Assembly (NCBI RefSeq): GCF_900182585.1
Contig: NZ_FXTM01000001.1
Coordinates: 62,001 to 126,000 of the forward strand
Length of the DNA stretch: 64,000 nucleotides
DNA from: Balnearium lithotrophicum
Lineage (GTDB): Bacteria > Aquificota > Aquificia > Desulfurobacteriales > Desulfurobacteriaceae
Direction of reading: 5' to 3'
In this document: positions 62,289-64,000 of the stretch, one piece after another
How positions within the stretch are numbered: position 1 is the first letter of the stretch
Layout of the letters: every line of letters begins with the position of its first letter
Position numbers and translations under genes: made by a program
The notes under the pieces: model-generated
Database searches by the model: none
The model's input: only the letters and a program-made list of their open reading frames with translations
What the model was told of the DNA's origin: nothing

Positions 62289-64000
62289 ATGGGAATAACC
62301 TTTTGGACTGCAGTTTTACCCTTTCTCTCGTTTGTTCTGTCAGGAATTGGCGCTCTCTTTAAATCGAACTCCTTTAAGAACCGTTCTCACTACTTTGGAC
62401 TTGTTACAGTAGGAACGTCCTTCATCCTCTCCTGCTATCTCCTTTTTGAGTCCCTGAAGGGTACCGTTGTAAGTGAAACATGGTTCAACTGGGTGATTTC
62501 CGGAGCTCTTTCCGCAAGTTTCGGAGGGTACGTTGACTCATTAACTGCCATTATGCTAATTGTTGTAAACTTTGTTTCCTTTTTTGTCCACATGTACTCA
62601 ATAGGCTACATGCACGACGACCCTGGCTACGATAGGTTCTTCTCCTACTTAGGTCTGTTTACATTCTCGATGCTAACGTTGGTTCTCTCTCCAAACTTTC
62701 TTCAGTTATTCTTTGGCTGGGAGGCAGTTGGTCTCTCCTCATACCTCCTCATTGGGTTCTGGTACAAGAGAAAGAGAGCGGCAGATGCTGCAATAAAGGC
62801 CTTTCTAATAAACAGGGTTGGAGACTTCCTCTTCATCTTGGGAGTTATCTCAATATTCTGGGTCTTTGGAACCCTTGATTTTCACTCCGTTTTTTCAAAG
62901 GTTGGAAGTGTTGATAAGGGACTCCTTTCACTCATAGGCTTTCTACTCTTAGGAGGAGCCGTTGGAAAGTCTGCCCAGTTTCCTCTCCACACCTGGCTGC
63001 CCGATGCTATGGAGGGCCCTACTCCCATCTCTGCGCTGATTCACGCAGCGACGATGGTTGCCGCAGGTGTATTTATGGTTGCAAGGTGTTCTCCCATCTA
63101 CGACAACGGTTACGTTCTCCCAGTTGTTGGAGTAATTGGCGTAATAACGGCGTTTGGAGCAGCAACTGTTGGACTTACCCAGTTTGACATAAAGAGGGTT
63201 CTAGCCTACTCGACCCTATCCCAGCTTGGCTACATGTTTGCAGCCTTAGGCGTTGGAGCTTACGTCTATGCAATGTTTCACCTCTTTACCCATGCCTTCT
63301 TTAAGGCTCTCCTCTTTTTAGGCTCTGGAAGTGTAATTCACGCAATGAGTGGGGAACAGGACATAAGGAGAATGGGAGGGCTCTACAAGTACATGAAAAT
63401 AACAACTGTAACGTTTATAATAGGAGCTCTTGCCCTTGTTGGAATACCTCCCCTTGCAGGCTTCTTCAGCAAGGACAAGATAATCTCGGCCACGTTTTCA
63501 AACGGACACTTTCTCTTTTACCTGTTTCTAACGTTGGGAGCTCTCCTCACAGCCCTCTACATGGGAAGACTTATCTTCCTCGTATTCTTCGGTGAGGAGA
63601 GATTTGACAGGAGGGAGATGAAACACCTCCACGAGTCTCCGGCCGTTATGACCGTTCCCTTAATTTTCCTATCAATTCCCTCTATTTTTGCAGGTTTTTT
63701 AGGAGGTTGGTTTGAAAGGTTCCTTTCAACTTCCATTCCAAACCACGTTGAGGAGCTTGGTCACTCTCAGGAACTTCTACTGCTCTCAATAACGGTTTCC
63801 TTAGCCCTTTTGGGACTTCTATTTTCAGCCTACGTATACTACTGGAGAAAGCTCTCTCCTGAAACAATAACAGAAAATCCACTTATAAAACCGATTTACA
63901 GGCTCGTTTACAATAAGTACTACTTCGATGAGCTATACAACTTCGTATTTGTTAAGGGAATCGGTTTCGGTCTTGGCAGGATATTCTCACTCTTTGACAG
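62289..64000 (+). CDS. nuoL: NADH-quinone oxidoreductase subunit L, 3' end outside window
   Basis: The gene begins at ATG 62289, one base after nuoK, and is open to the last base, giving about 570 residues. This antiporter-like subunit pumps protons. LQLFFGWEAVGLSSYLLIGFW (key Glu), AFLINRVGDF, FPLHTWLPDAMEGPTPISALIHAATMVAAGVF (conserved Lys/His region) and AYSTLSQLGYMFAALG are present. The normal length is 600-650, so the final helix and any C-terminal arm lie outside. nuoM and nuoN are expected next. Confidence 0.95.
   Translation, partial: MGITFWTAVLPFLSFVLSGIGALFKSNSFKNRSHYFGLVTVGTSFILSCYLLFESLKGTVVSETWFNWVISGALSASFGGYVDSLTAIMLIVVNFVSFFVHMYSIGYMHDDPGYDRFFSYLGLFTFSMLTLVLSPNFLQLFFGWEAVGLSSYLLIGFWYKRKRAADAAIKAFLINRVGDFLFILGVISIFWVFGTLDFHSVFSKVGSVDKGLLSLIGFLLLGGAVGKSAQFPLHTWLPDAMEGPTPISALIHAATMVAAGVFMVARCSPIYDNGYVLPVVGVIGVITAFGAATVGLTQFDIKRVLAYSTLSQLGYMFAALGVGAYVYAMFHLFTHAFFKALLFLGSGSVIHAMSGEQDIRRMGGLYKYMKITTVTFIIGALALVGIPPLAGFFSKDKIISATFSNGHFLFYLFLTLGALLTALYMGRLIFLVFFGEERFDRREMKHLHESPAVMTVPLIFLSIPSIFAGFLGGWFERFLSTSIPNHVEELGHSQELLLLSITVSLALLGLLFSAYVYYWRKLSPETITENPLIKPIYRLVYNKYYFDELYNFVFVKGIGFGLGRIFSLFD

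Noticed and set aside
1-64000. CRISPR arrays
   Set aside because: No regularly spaced repeats of 24-37 bases were seen; the repeats noted are short pairs only.

Overview
The window reads as a chromosome segment from a thermophilic, anaerobic, Gram-negative chemolithotroph. My best guess is Aquificota, probably Desulfurobacteriaceae. The grounds are Lys/Glu/Arg-rich proteins, frequent TTG and GTG starts, an LPS pathway (LptD, an LptE-like lipoprotein, KdsB), a class I fumarase beta subunit, complex I, molybdenum-cofactor genes, a selenoprotein and many multihaem cytochromes. This placement is an inference; there is no rRNA gene here to settle it. Genes are packed tightly, with many stop/start overlaps, and no gene-free gap exceeds about 210 bases.

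Bases 1-8955 are an accessory island. A SNF2-type helicase (its N-terminus lies before the window) and a 1284-residue Eco57I-type adenine methylase are separated by a ribbon-helix-helix/RelE toxin-antitoxin pair. Two small unknown proteins follow, the first broken at a run of ten T. Then come an IS481-like insertion sequence and a tyrosine integrase that has lost its 5' end. The island ends in the 3' half of a tRNA gene, probably tRNA-Thr(CGT), which looks like the integration scar.

From 8957 to 25700 the genes are core: yedF (selenium-linked), a CxxC protein of unknown function, lptE-like, leuS, a thioredoxin-like protein, a beta-CASP nuclease, lptD, a coiled-coil protein, a UbiB-like kinase, a SPOUT methyltransferase, a glutamate-synthase-type oxidoreductase, a PilZ protein paired with a GGDEF/EAL protein, a NifX-like protein and an O-methyltransferase.

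Bases 25706-31392 form a molybdenum operon: a molybdenum-cofactor riboswitch candidate with terminator, then modA, modB, modD, modC, a molybdopterin-binding protein and moeA. Bases 31429-40613 form an electron-transfer operon: an outer-membrane barrel, a 7-haem lipoprotein, a second 7-haem cytochrome, a membrane-anchored 6-8-haem cytochrome, a cytochrome b, a 3-haem cytochrome, an NHL beta-propeller, a 24-haem cytochrome and a 49-residue membrane peptide. By inference electrons pass from the quinone pool through the cytochrome b to periplasmic and outer-membrane haems.

Bases 40635-53154 hold murB, pyrG, kdsB, purQ and purS on the minus strand, then a CPBP protease, lspA, dnaG and rpoD, an RluA-type pseudouridine synthase, a selenocysteine peroxiredoxin (TGA at 50299-50301 with an adjacent SECIS-like hairpin), a polysaccharide deacetylase, a Bax-like glucosaminidase and the fumarase beta subunit. 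Bases 53204-64000 are a complex I operon, nuoABCDEFG, a lone cyclic-nucleotide-binding-domain gene, then nuoHIJK and nuoL, which runs off the end.
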